A stretch of DNA of 64,000 bases. Source: Catonia carolina (Eukaryota > Arthropoda > Insecta > Hemiptera > Achilidae). The stretch covers positions 45,221,553-45,285,552 of the forward strand of contig JAQMRL010000001.1 of assembly GCA_035578175.1 (NCBI GenBank), read 5' to 3'. Position 1 is the first letter of the stretch; the number at the start of each line of letters is the position of its first letter. Both the position numbers and the translations under genes were made by a program. Below the pieces are notes generated by a model. It was not told the DNA's origin and did no database searches. It saw only the letters and a program-made list of their open reading frames with translations. Shown one piece after another: positions 55,301-64,000 of the stretch.

Positions 55301-58300
55301 CCTAAATTTGAATTTTTGTTCCACAGCTCCTGTTCTGATATTTTTTTTCTTATTTTTTTCTTTTATTTTCTTTCTTTTTTCTTATTATCTTTAATCTTTT
55401 TTTTTCTTTTTTTCTTTCTTTTCTTTCTAAATTATACTGTAATTTATTTGTAAGTATATACAGTAAATGCTTCTTTTAAATTTTTATGTTTGTTTGTGTG
55501 TATTATACTCAATTTTATATAATTATTTTATTACATAATTATATTATTTTTATTATATTAGACTATCATATTAAAATATTATATTCATCATGGTCATATT
55601 TTATAATCTTCATATTCATTATTATATTGTAGGTTATGAATGTAAGGTTATAATATTGTAGGTTATAAGCATCATTATTGTATATATTATAAGCTAATTA
55701 TATCACGATTGTATTGTTATATATGTTTTAAGAGAGCAGTATTGGGTCTTACCTGTTGCTCTCACGTGTAAAATATTATTAAATAAATAAATAAATTATC
55801 AGTCGCTAATGGCCCAGCAGCAGATTAAATTATAAAAAAAGGATTTGAAAATCAAAAAACCAATGAGAGCATTCTTGGATATGCCGAACCAAGAACTTAT
55901 TCCTAGTTCCAGACTTATGCGATCTTAATTAGATGGACGTAGAAAAAATTAAAATAAAATGGATGAAACACTCACATGACTTTCTCTTAACAATGCTAGT
56001 AATGAAATACAATGTAATTTTAATCATGAGTGGATAATGCTAAAAATGAAAAACAATCTTTATTGGAAATTAAAGAAGTAAGATAAAAGAATATTATTCC
56101 AACAATAGCTTTAGAGTTTTTAATTTTTAAAAGCATTTATAATCTGCTGTACATTGTAAGTTGTTCATGAACTTGTTATACTTACTAAAGAAAACTTTTC
56201 TTTTTCAAACTCAAATAATCTTTTAAATAAAATAAGTATTATAAAAGTTCTTAAAAGCTTACCTTTACAATTTTAAATCCCATTAAGCCTAATGCAACAC
56301 AAGTAATTACCATCTGTAAAGACATAATAGGATTGTATATAGACTCCATTATCTGAAACAAACTATAATGTTTTCCAAATAAATTGAGTATACTACGAGG
56401 GTAGGCTGATAAGTAATGCACACATGCTTGTAGAAGACGAACAAAAAGAAATAGCAAGATGGGGTAAATAACAAATTAAAGTACAAATCTTAACCTACCA
56501 AATTATCTATTTATTTTTCAATATAGTCACCGTTAAGCATTACACATTTCTCCCAACGTTTAACAAGTTTTTTCATTCCGTCACTGAAAAATTCTTCCGA
56601 CTTTCCTCGAACCCAGGACGCAATAGCTGCCTTCACCTCATTGTCCGAGCTGTAATGATTACCCTTAAGGTCTCTCTTCAGTAGAGGAAAAAAATAAAAA
56701 TCGCAAGGCGCAAGGTCGGGAGAATACGGAGGGTGTAAAATTGGTTGAAACTTCAGGTTTCTCAGAGCCTCTCCAGTTGCACGCGAAGTGTGTGGACGAG
56801 CATTGTCGTGTTGCAAAATTATTGGCGCCAGGTTGCCTCTAACACGACAAACTCGACGTCGGAGGTGTTTCAGAGTCTGTATATACTGAGCAGAATTTAC
56901 CGTTGCCCCTCGTTCCAGATAATCAGTCACATAAACTCGGCGAGCATCCCAAAACACAGTCAAAAGAATTTTTTTTGCGGACGGTTGTGTTTTGAACTTT
57001 TTCACAACAGGAGAATGTGGATGACGATATTCAGCGCTCTGCCTTTTTTCTTCGGGATCGTAATGATGAACCCATGACTCGTCCCCCGTCACAATATTCA
57101 AAAGAAAGTCGTCTCCTTCGTCACGGTAGCGCTTCAAAAGTTGTTCAATTCGCGTTGTTTAATTCTCGTTGACATAGCACCAGAACACGACGCCATACTT
57201 CCACTACTCAAAACAAACTGAATGAAAGCAACGCCTTCAAACTGCGCAGACTTGTAGAGGAGAAATAGTACTTCCACATGCCACCAGGCGCGCTACTGAA
57301 GTTTATTTAGTTGTCTTCTACAAGCATGTGTGCATTACTTATCAGCCTACCCTCGTATGTTATTTTATCTGCCCATTACAGACAGGTGAAGCGTCAAATT
57401 ATTTACTCTCAATTTCTTCGTTGCAGGCTAAAATAAATCGTTCTGTTTCTTATCACATGGCCAATTAAATGACTGAATCATTTAAGAACAGAAGAGGTAG
57501 AGGTGTAAAAAACACTAATCAGAGTTACCTCTGCTGAAAGTAATGGATTTCATTATACAGCCAGACCCTGTGGTGAATGGAAGTAAAGGTGTCATTTGCA
57601 GAGTGGAAAATATGTGCTTCTCAGAGGGCCCGGCATGCTGATAAGCGTACTTTTCCACTCAGTGAGGAAGGCATGGTAAACCACCTCACTCCTCGTTTTA
57701 CTTAGTAAAACCTCTACAGGTTCAAACTAGGCTTTCGGCTGATGACCTAAACAACATATTATTTTATATTATATTTCAATTTCAATTTGTTCAAAACATA
57801 GTATACATTAAAATTTAGTAAGCCCCACGTAGGACTACCCTCTGAGTGGGAATAAGTTGCATAAATTTATTCATATTAGTCTACTATTTACATTTTTTAA
57901 ATGTTGCATTACATAAATTATTTTGAAACTGAAATTTAAATACTTATGAAAATTTAAATTAAATGAAATAAAAATTAATAAAAAAAGTTATTTTTTACTA
58001 TATTTAAGAAAATTAAAACTTATTCATATAATAATAATAATAATAATAAAACAAATGCTTATTTAGTCTTCTATGTACATTCTCTGCAGTATTACAATCA
58101 TCCTATTTCCTATTCCAAAATTTTTTTACTTGTTTTATATATAACGCATACCTTTGTGTCAATTAAGTTTATTTATAACTCTTTTTTTGGAAATTGAAGA
58201 TTTATAGTATTCTTTCCATTATAATCTTTGAAATAGACAAGGAAAATGTTGTAGATGCTCACGGTAATACTGCTTGAGTCCCAGCTCCGTGTAGTTGCGG

Positions 58301-61300
58301 GGTGAAGGGTATGGGTGAGGTACAATGAATGAGTGATGCATGCTGGGAGAACAATTGTTGTATTACTCTAATACAAAACATTCATTTTCAAACTTTCTGT
58401 ATTTAACATATTTGTTTGTATTTATTATCATTATTTATTTACATGTTTTGATATAAAATGGTAAGTTAAATATTATGAATCCGGCCAAGTTAATAACCCG
58501 GTAGGTATTTCTTAAATTAATGCGCCGGATGATAGGAATATGTTTTTAGTCTAGTTAGTACAAGCTACCACTACAAATGCATCAGCTGTGAAACACTACT
58601 AATTCTTTCATACACTTATTCATTCTCCCTCCACTATAACAATGTACTGCATTCCTCCCAACTACACGGAGCTGGGACTCAAGCAGTACATAAATACTAT
58701 TTTAATGCTGTGATGAATGAATACAGACAGCTACACCATTATCCCAATAAGATCTAAAAAAATTTAATCTAGCTTTGCTTGTATTCTGTCAATTTTAATG
58801 AAATTTGGAATTGTGTACTAATGGGCATACAGAAGATGCTCCATCTTATGTTAAGTTAATTCTTACCTCAAAAGCTTCTGATAATCTTTAATTATTATTC
58901 TTAGTTTATTAAACGCAGGATCAGATTGTTGATTATTAATATTTACAATATTTTTAGCCAATTGTATTTTTGCCAGTTCTTTATTCCTGTTATTCAACTT
59001 TGTAAATGCAAGTGCATTAATAATGTTTTGATTATCAATTGAATTCTTGTACACGTTTAAGATAGTATAATTGTCTTTGTCGTTATTCAATAAGTTAATG
59101 CTTGTTTTAAACCAAGATAGGTTTGAAATTATGTTCTGACTGTCAGAATTTCCAGTATTTTTATCAAAAATAAAATTTTCCATCGAATATTTCAAAACAT
59201 GTAAGTGTCCACAAAACATATATACCAAAATATATAATGTTAAATCAACAGCTGTTATGGCACACAAACTTGCAGATAGCTTAGCTGTTTCTGTAAGTAT
59301 TACAAGTTGATAAAGAGGTGCATTTGTATGATCGAATGGGTAATATAGATCTAATAAAGATGGTCCAAGAGTTTTGTTAAATTTTGCTGTCATAATTTTG
59401 GTTGGTGTTATCGGTCTAAATGCTCTTGCAACCCATAGTAACCAAGAACTAATTATCAATAAAATAAATCCATAAGTGAATCTAAAATCAAAATGAACCA
59501 ACAAAGTTGTGAAGTAAAATTTTTTACCAAAGTAAATTGTGCCTCAGAGGTAAGGGGTGTCCTATTATGATAAAATTGAGTTAATGCTACCTTTGAAACT
59601 AACAACTAATGCACACAGTGTTAATTCCTTTCCGCCTCTCTTGTATTTTTAAAGCTTGTAATAACCATGTTAATTTCAAATTTTATGGTTAGAACATTTT
59701 AATTTTCTACTCTTGGAAGTGTATAAACATTCCGAATCTTTAAATGGTCCGTGAACAGCTTTTAATGGAAAATATTTTCTAAATTTTTGAAAACTGTATT
59801 ATTTCATCTGAAACAAAGAAAACTTATGCAAATCAGTGCCACTTAGTTTTCCTGGAGTGATCTTAAAGCACATTTATAGAAATCCATAAATTTTTTGTTT
59901 TCTGAGTTAATCAGAAATTTGGAAACTATAACGATGAGCCGTGGTGAATTTGCATGCACAGAGATCAAAAATTTAATCTGTAGATCAGAAGCTATATTGG
60001 GTGTTTTAATATCAATAAAAAATGTTTACAATATAAGAAAAAAAAATTGGTTTTTGGCTCTTTTATAAAATCATAAAAATGGAGTTAATGCCATTTACTT
60101 CTTGAGTAGATAAATAATGGAAGAGGAATGATAAATTTATTATTCAATTTCAGTTCTGTGAATACAGTAAGGTTTCAGTTCTCAATTAGCAATCACTTTA
60201 AACTTCTTGTTATGCCCTGTAATTGCTTCTGGAGTATTCTGGGTGCAGCTAACAAACAAAAAAGACCACATCAAATACTAAGTAAGTTTAGCATGTGATG
60301 TGGCACGTTAGCTATGGAATGTAAACAAATTAAATCAAAATGATTAAACATAGGTTATACTTTTCATTAAGTAGGGTCATGTTGAATAGTTAACAGCAGG
60401 TGTGATAAAATAGTTTGTTAAGTTGTTGTTTAAGTTGTTGTTGTGGTTTCTTCCCTTCAAGGATTAGCATCCCTGCCTGTTCCAAAGCTCTGAAATCTGC
60501 CATCTCTTCTTTGGGCATCCTCGGTCTCTCCTTCCCTTCAGTTTTTAACCCAGTGCCTGTTTTAGTAGATTCAGCATCGTAAATAGTACAGAATTTTTGA
60601 AGGAATATAAAATAATTTAAATTATTTTAACAAGTGAACTGATTTTTGTTAATGATTATCAGGCCATTGTTGATAAATTAATTAAAACAATTTTTATACA
60701 AATGCAAGATATATGATTATAAGCTCAGGTATTTCAATAATTATTAATAATGAAGTGGGGACCAAGAAATTTATATTATAGAGGTTTCCTTGTGTACAAA
60801 CAAAATATCATATTGATAGACTGTTTGAACAGAGTATTTAAATTTACCACAGAGCAAACAACAAAAGTCAAAAAATTTGTAGTAATTTTTTGTTTTCATA
60901 AAGTCTGTTAATTTATACAATTTTAAGCTCAATCCATTGTCAGTATTACAAAATAACTTGAATCTTTTATCTAAGTTTCATTCACAATGACAATTTATCA
61001 AATTAATTTAAATATTCTTTTATCAAATGAGTTCTTGATAGCAGATAAGAGTAAAAAAACAAACTATCTTACCTGTTTGCTTTTCTTACGTACTCATTCA
61101 AAATATTTTGTTTCTGTTCCCTCTCAATGTTAGTGCCTTCACAAGACATGAGACATTTAAAATCAAACAATTCTGTAAGAGTGTGCATTTCATTTCGTTT
61201 GAAGATAAAAACAGCATGTTTTATAGCTCCATTTAAATAAGGCACCAGTACGATTGGATAAAAAATATAATAGCTTATAGTTTTTACTGTAATAATGTAG

Positions 61301-61454
61301 TTGTATATAAAAGTGAACATTACAGAAAATAAAACTGCAACATAAAACACACAAACTGTATAATTTAATGCAATTCCATTTGTATTTATTTTATAAATAT
61401 CCTTAAATCCAATAAATTCAAATAGCCCAAGAATAATTTCTTTTCCTTTTTCAT
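52284..61454 (-). CDS. Odorant receptor Or-D (six exons, frameshift in exon 1)
   Basis: The model is complement(join(52284..52340, 53308..53463, 54844..54951, 56263..56362, 58867..59481, 61073..61454)). It is an insect 7tm_6 odorant receptor with the same exon lengths as Or-B for exons 3-5 (100, 108, 156 bp); exon 2 is 615 bp, its loop being shorter. Key motifs are TLGPSLLDLYYPFDH, NPIMSLQMVITC, YDSNWLHG and the C-terminal LTYSYYTI. Exon 1 is one base short: MKKEKKLFLGYL is in one frame and FIGFKDIYKINTNG in the next. Thus the copy is a young pseudogene or the base is a sequencing error. Intron 4 again needs a GC donor. Introns hold a mariner, MITEs, a SINE and LINE pieces. Confidence 0.78.
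52541..52880 (-). mobile_element. SINE family T copy in Or-D intron 5
   Basis: Family T 3' end (ACGTTGCAATCAGTTCAATT), CATACTCTCTC complement near 52670, and tRNA-like head at about 52840-52880 are present. It has an extra segment of about 45 bp near 52765-52805. Confidence 0.65.
53308..53463 (-). CDS. Or-D exon 5
   Basis: The 156-bp exon follows TTCTTTTTAG. It encodes SASLTFALYDSNWLHGSKNV, KKTMCIFMVKLQQIITLKAF and KFFDMDYNAFIS, donor TCT|GTAAGT. Confidence 0.85.
54190..54565 (+). pseudogene. LINE reverse transcriptase C-terminal remnant
   Basis: In shifting frames the plus strand gives RIEAFEIWCYR and KLCGWTR, LRWVDERRSIWKHLTRRRDT, ADILRHSGIDCSINHGG and a final DRTAWRLHQTSQETDG. This series is the usual C-terminus of LINE reverse transcriptases found in insects. 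It lies in Or-D intron 4. Confidence 0.6.
54844..54951 (-). CDS. Or-D exon 4 (TM6)
   Basis: Follows GGTTGCAG and encodes IEYQFMSEYIKDISYLTSFI then VEMFFISSSISQIKTM. Phase requires the exon to end at ATG before GCGAGT, a GC-type donor; reading on gives a stop three codons later. Confidence 0.8.
55330..55797 (+). mobile_element. Probable LINE 3' UTR with (AAAT)n tail
   Basis: A pyrimidine-rich then AT-rich stretch ends TTGCTCTCACGTGTAAAATA followed by TTATTAAATAAATAAATAAA. The tail type matches the LINE at 37685. No coding sequence is readable. It lies in Or-D intron 3. Confidence 0.4.
56263..56362 (-). CDS. Or-D exon 3 (TM5)
   Basis: Starts after TATAG and encodes LFQIMESIYNPIMSLQMVIT then CVALGLMGFKIVK, donor AAG|GTAAGC. 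The mariner element begins only 34 bp upstream of this exon in the transcribed direction. Confidence 0.83.
56396..57355 (-). mobile_element. Mariner element, 960 bp, 43-bp perfect TIRs, TA target duplication
   Basis: The terminal repeats at 56396-56438 and 57313-57355 (CGAGGGTAGGCTGATAAGTA...) are exact over 43 bp, flanked by TA at 56394-56395 and 57356-57357. The intact repeats and mostly open transposase indicate a recent insertion. It is in Or-D intron 2. Confidence 0.92.
56511..57137 (-). pseudogene. Mariner transposase lacking its DNA-binding domain
   Basis: The open frame encodes TGDESWVHHYDPE (first Asp), ILQHDNARPHTS (second Asp) and HPPYSPDLAPCDFYFFPLLK (third Asp, D34D), ending NGDYIEK. 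Upstream, a start-like MASCSGAMSTRIKQRELNNF frame runs into a stop at 57138. The helix-turn-helix region that binds the ends is deleted, leaving about 209 of the usual 340 or so residues. The catalytic triad is present but the protein could not bind its ends unaided. Confidence 0.88.
57435..57765 (-). repeat. Dispersed repeat family 'R', copy 2
   Basis: Reverse complement of 3735-4200 without the 127-bp interruption present there. Shared blocks include GTAGAGGTGTAAAA and CTCAGTGAGGAAGGC (plus strand). No coding. Confidence 0.6.
58268..58688. mobile_element. TA-target MITE with perfect 29-bp inverted repeats
   Basis: TACTGCTTGAGTCCCAGCTC... at 58268-58296 is exactly complementary to 58660-58688. 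If the outer TA pairs are the target duplication, the element is 58270-58686 and belongs with Tc1/mariner-type MITEs. It is non-coding, in Or-D intron 2, about 180 bp from exon 2. Confidence 0.8.
58867..59481 (-). CDS. Or-D exon 2 (TM3-TM4 and loop)
   Basis: After TTGATTTTAG the 615-bp exon encodes FTYGFILLIISSWLLWVARA, TLGPSLLDLYYPFDH, VDLTLYILVYMFCGHLHVLK and an Asn-rich loop ending IIIKDYQKLL. Donor GAG|GTAAGA. Confidence 0.88.
59482..61072 (-). other. Or-D intron 1
   Basis: AT-rich intron with canonical ends. At 60440-60565 a minus-strand stretch reading RPRMPKEEMADFRALEQAG resembles the last residues of the RTE-like LINE at 27980-28090. Nothing else is recognised. Confidence 0.5.
61073..61454 (-). 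CDS. Or-D exon 1 (N-terminus, one-base deletion)
   Basis: ATG at 61452-61454 opens MKKEKKLFLGYL, matching the other receptors' MEEKLFLGYI. The homology then shifts to the next frame (FIGFKDIY...) after about 38 bases and stays open through LMSCEGTN and NEYVRKAN to CAG|GTAAGA. The exon is 382 bp; 383 would restore the frame and the family's phase-2 end. Confidence 0.78.
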
Positions 61455-61754
61455 GTCCTTCGCATTACCATAGGCTAAATGATATCAAATTGAAAATAAC
61501 TGGTAATCAATTTTTACTTTATCAAGGTTTCTCAAGTTTAAATTTTAAAGCAGACTTATTTAAAATAATCAATTGTTTGTAAAACTATTTAAACTACTTG
61601 TATGTGGGAGCTAAACTTTAAACACTACTGTCATGAATATTATAAAGCCTCTATTGAAACTTTTACCACACCCAATTAACCACAGAATTTTTTAGTAAAG
61701 TTTTTTAGAACATTTGGAAAAAATTACATTTATAAAATATTTCAAAAATTTGTT

Positions 61755-62760
61755 TTATGTTGATGTGCTTAATAAAAAATGGTACTTTCTTGTTTTCTGA
61801 AAAGCACCATGTATGATCTGATGATTACTGTTGACTAGCTTCGAGTTGCACTGAATTTGAGGAACGTTTTTTGTAATAAAAAAGTCGAGGTCAGGCCGCC
61901 GGTTAGGGTAAGCCGACCAGTACGTAGGTTCTCCTGTTGACAATTTGTCCAAGTTATTTTACTACATTATAAAGTATTCGGCCTCTATGAGTAACGAGTC
62001 TGGACCCCCATAGTTGGTGCTTGGCGTTAAAGCCACCACCGGCAATAAATCTATTCCCTAAACAACCAAAGATGTAAGTAAATTCAGCTTCAGTTATTCT
62101 ATACCTGGGAGGACAATAAATTGCAGACAGCGTGAGAAAACCGTACACGTCTTTCACTGCGACATTAGTAGCTTGCAACGAAGCACTTTCAGACTTCTGA
62201 AGCGCATAATGAGTTATAATATTCCTTATAATAACGGCTGTTCCACCATGTGGTCCTCCATCAGGGTGATTTATATGATACAAAGAATAGCCTGGACAAC
62301 TAAAGAAACTCTTGTTTGTAAAATGGGTCTCTGAAATTAAAACTATATAAATTTTATTTTAATTAATGAAATTGACGAATTCATGATAATGCTGAACTAA
62401 ACCATTAGCGTTCCATAGAGAAATTTTGTACATAAAATCCTGCATTTAGTTTAATTTTGAAGCGATAATGGCGAGAAGATTCAGCAGTGTGGCCATTTGC
62501 TCTGTTTGTTTCTCAACAACTTTCCTCAACTCCTCAAAAGAATTTTGGAAAAACTTCATAGAATCATCCGGCATCGCAAAAGTTGTTGGGTGGCGAGTTG
62601 TACTTCGTAGTGCATCCGCATAAATGTCTCATGAACAGGAGTATTTATTTGTGCAGTATCACATGTGGTCTGTTTGCAAAACGGCTCATCCGTCTGTTTA
62701 TCTTCAGCAGATGTTCGCGAGGATGCGAAATTTATTTTAGGATGTGAAATCTATTTGTAG
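61755..62760 (-). pseudogene. Jockey-like LINE fragment spanning ORF1 end and ORF2 endonuclease
   Basis: ORF1 (gag-like) ends SFEELRKVVEKQTEQMATLL...SKLN, and its TAA is followed directly by ATG of ORF2 (MQDFMYKISLWNANGLVQHY). ORF2 then shows SETHFTN, GGPHGGTAVIIRN, NRFIAGGGFNAKHQLWGSRL and PNRRPDLDFFITKN, the APE-type endonuclease of Jockey-clade elements. In the catalytic GDFN motif the Asp is replaced by Gly (GGFN), and stops break the frame. No reverse transcriptase follows. It lies upstream of Or-D. Confidence 0.75.
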
Positions 62761-63744
62761 GTTGCTAAGCTAACCTTTTAATGAGTTCCAATCAGTCAAC
62801 GCAACACATGCACCTTAAACATTAAAAACATGTCATACGTGAAGAATTTAAATCTATTAAGTACTAATTTAACAGTTTCAGATGCATATGCACCAATTTA
62901 AACCTGAACTATATACATCCTTGATAATTTCAATTTTCTATTCTGTCGCTTGGACACAATGTGAGAGAGGATAGGATATTCGGAACGTTGAAGAGGCGAT
63001 AGTTAATTCATTTATAACGGAATGAGTCAAGTGGGGTACAATGGTAAACTTCGGGAGGGAAGAACAGACGATCAGAAAGAGAATTAAAACTTACCCTCGA
63101 ATTCTCTTCGTTTATTACAGAACAAGTTAATACTAGTTGGCTGTAGTTACACCTTTTTACAAAGAGGACAATATCAATATACATCATCAGCTAATAACCC
63201 TCGGTAGCACCCCTCCTCCTCTCGCCTCACGCCAATTAAGCAATTATTACACCCATCCAAAGCTGCACTTAATACTTGGTAACTGAAAATTAGATGCCGT
63301 TAAAAATTTAGTTAATTATTAAATCATTATGGAAATACTTCAAATTGTAAAGGTAGGAAAGCAAGTATTAGACTACATCAATGTTTGTATGTATTTTAAC
63401 GTTAATATGAACTTCAGACCATTACAAATTCGATCTCAATTATTATATAATAAAATTTCGATTATATCTGTCATAAACGGGCAGGTAGGTTGTCGGATGA
63501 CCAAGAAAATCGGATTAAAGACAACTTGTTATATATCCAACGCAATTTTTATATTAGCTTATCTTTATTTTCAAAGTAGAAGAAAAATAATAATTGAAAA
63601 TATGACGGTAAACTTAAAAATAAAACAGATCTGAACATCAAATTCAGAAGCGCGTACTTTTGTACATCCAGTTAAAATAATTCTAAATTCCAAAAAACAT
63701 GGTTTCCAAAAAAATTTCAAAGCTGTGTGTATTTTAATCTACCG
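62761..63744. other. Region upstream of Or-D, nothing recognised
   Basis: Includes a GC-richer stretch at 63030-63250 that may be repeat-derived and a 101-codon plus-strand open frame at 63329-63634 with no family resemblance. I do not call a gene. Confidence 0.4.
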
Positions 63745-64000
63745 CGTTGGTCTAGAGGTAAAGTCGTCACCGAGAGCCAACTGTTTGACAGATAATGTAC
63801 GGAGCCGAAGATTCCTGGTTCTAATCCTAGTAAAAAAATGTGTTACTTTTATACGGATTTGAATACTAGACAGTGGTTACCGGTGTACTTTGATGGTTGG
63901 GGTACGATTAATCATACTCTCTCAGGAATTGTCGGTCTAAGTCTGTTCAAGTCTACACCTCATTTCCATGTCATCCTCATCTCATTTGGCCATGGGGTTG
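63745..64000 (+). mobile_element. SINE family T copy, cut by window end
   Basis: The best-preserved head of the family (GCGTTGGTCTAGAGGTAAAG), B-box-like GGTTCTAATCC, then ACAGTGGTTACCGGTGTACT and ATCATACTCTCTCAGG. The 3' end lies beyond the window. Confidence 0.75.

Noticed and set aside
63329..63634. 101-codon plus-strand open frame
   Set aside because: No recognisable motif; its length is expected by chance in some AT-rich stretches.

Overview
The window looks like insect nuclear DNA. It is AT-rich, with long introns, GT-AG splice sites, a myosin VI gene matching insect orthologues, a 7tm_6-type odorant receptor (Or) cluster, and many transposable elements (non-LTR retrotransposons, mariner, hAT, pogo, TTAA-target MITEs, tRNA-derived SINEs). 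A hemimetabolous insect, perhaps a hemipteran, is my guess; I cannot fix the species.

Region 1 (1-11.2 kb, + strand) holds the last four exons of myosin VI (3468-10920), encoding the cargo-binding tail. Its introns carry a fold-back element, a 611-bp TTAA-flanked MITE, SINEs, and a hAT remnant (6261-7921) into which a pogo-like element (6778-7817) has jumped.

Region 2 (11-19 kb) has no recognised host gene. It holds a small hAT MITE, another inverted-repeat element, a tandem duplication and SINEs.

Region 3 (19-61.5 kb, - strand) is a tandem cluster of odorant receptor genes that I reconstruct as six exons each. Three loci are named here by position. Or-D (61454-52284) has all six exons but a one-base frameshift in exon 1. 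Or-B (48121-28794) has a complete open six-exon model of about 488 codons. Or-A (26605-19049) is a close paralogue of Or-B that has lost exons 4 and 5. An extra first exon, 'C' (50923-50547), lies upstream of Or-B with no exons 2-6 of its own, so Or-B may have two alternative first exons. Intron 4 of Or-B and Or-D appears to use a GC-AG donor. The introns hold an 899-codon LINE reading frame, two internally deleted mariner-type elements, an OTU-protease-like remnant, RTE-like LINE pieces and a decayed multi-copy protein gene. Another mariner, between the two alternative first exons, is a palindrome with its own 3' end copied inverted at its left end.

Region 4 (61.5-64 kb), upstream of Or-D, holds a Jockey-type LINE fragment spanning the ORF1/ORF2 junction and a SINE cut by the window edge.

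Myosin VI is a housekeeping motor. The receptors would be membrane chemoreceptors of olfactory neurons. Nothing in the sequence links the two functionally.
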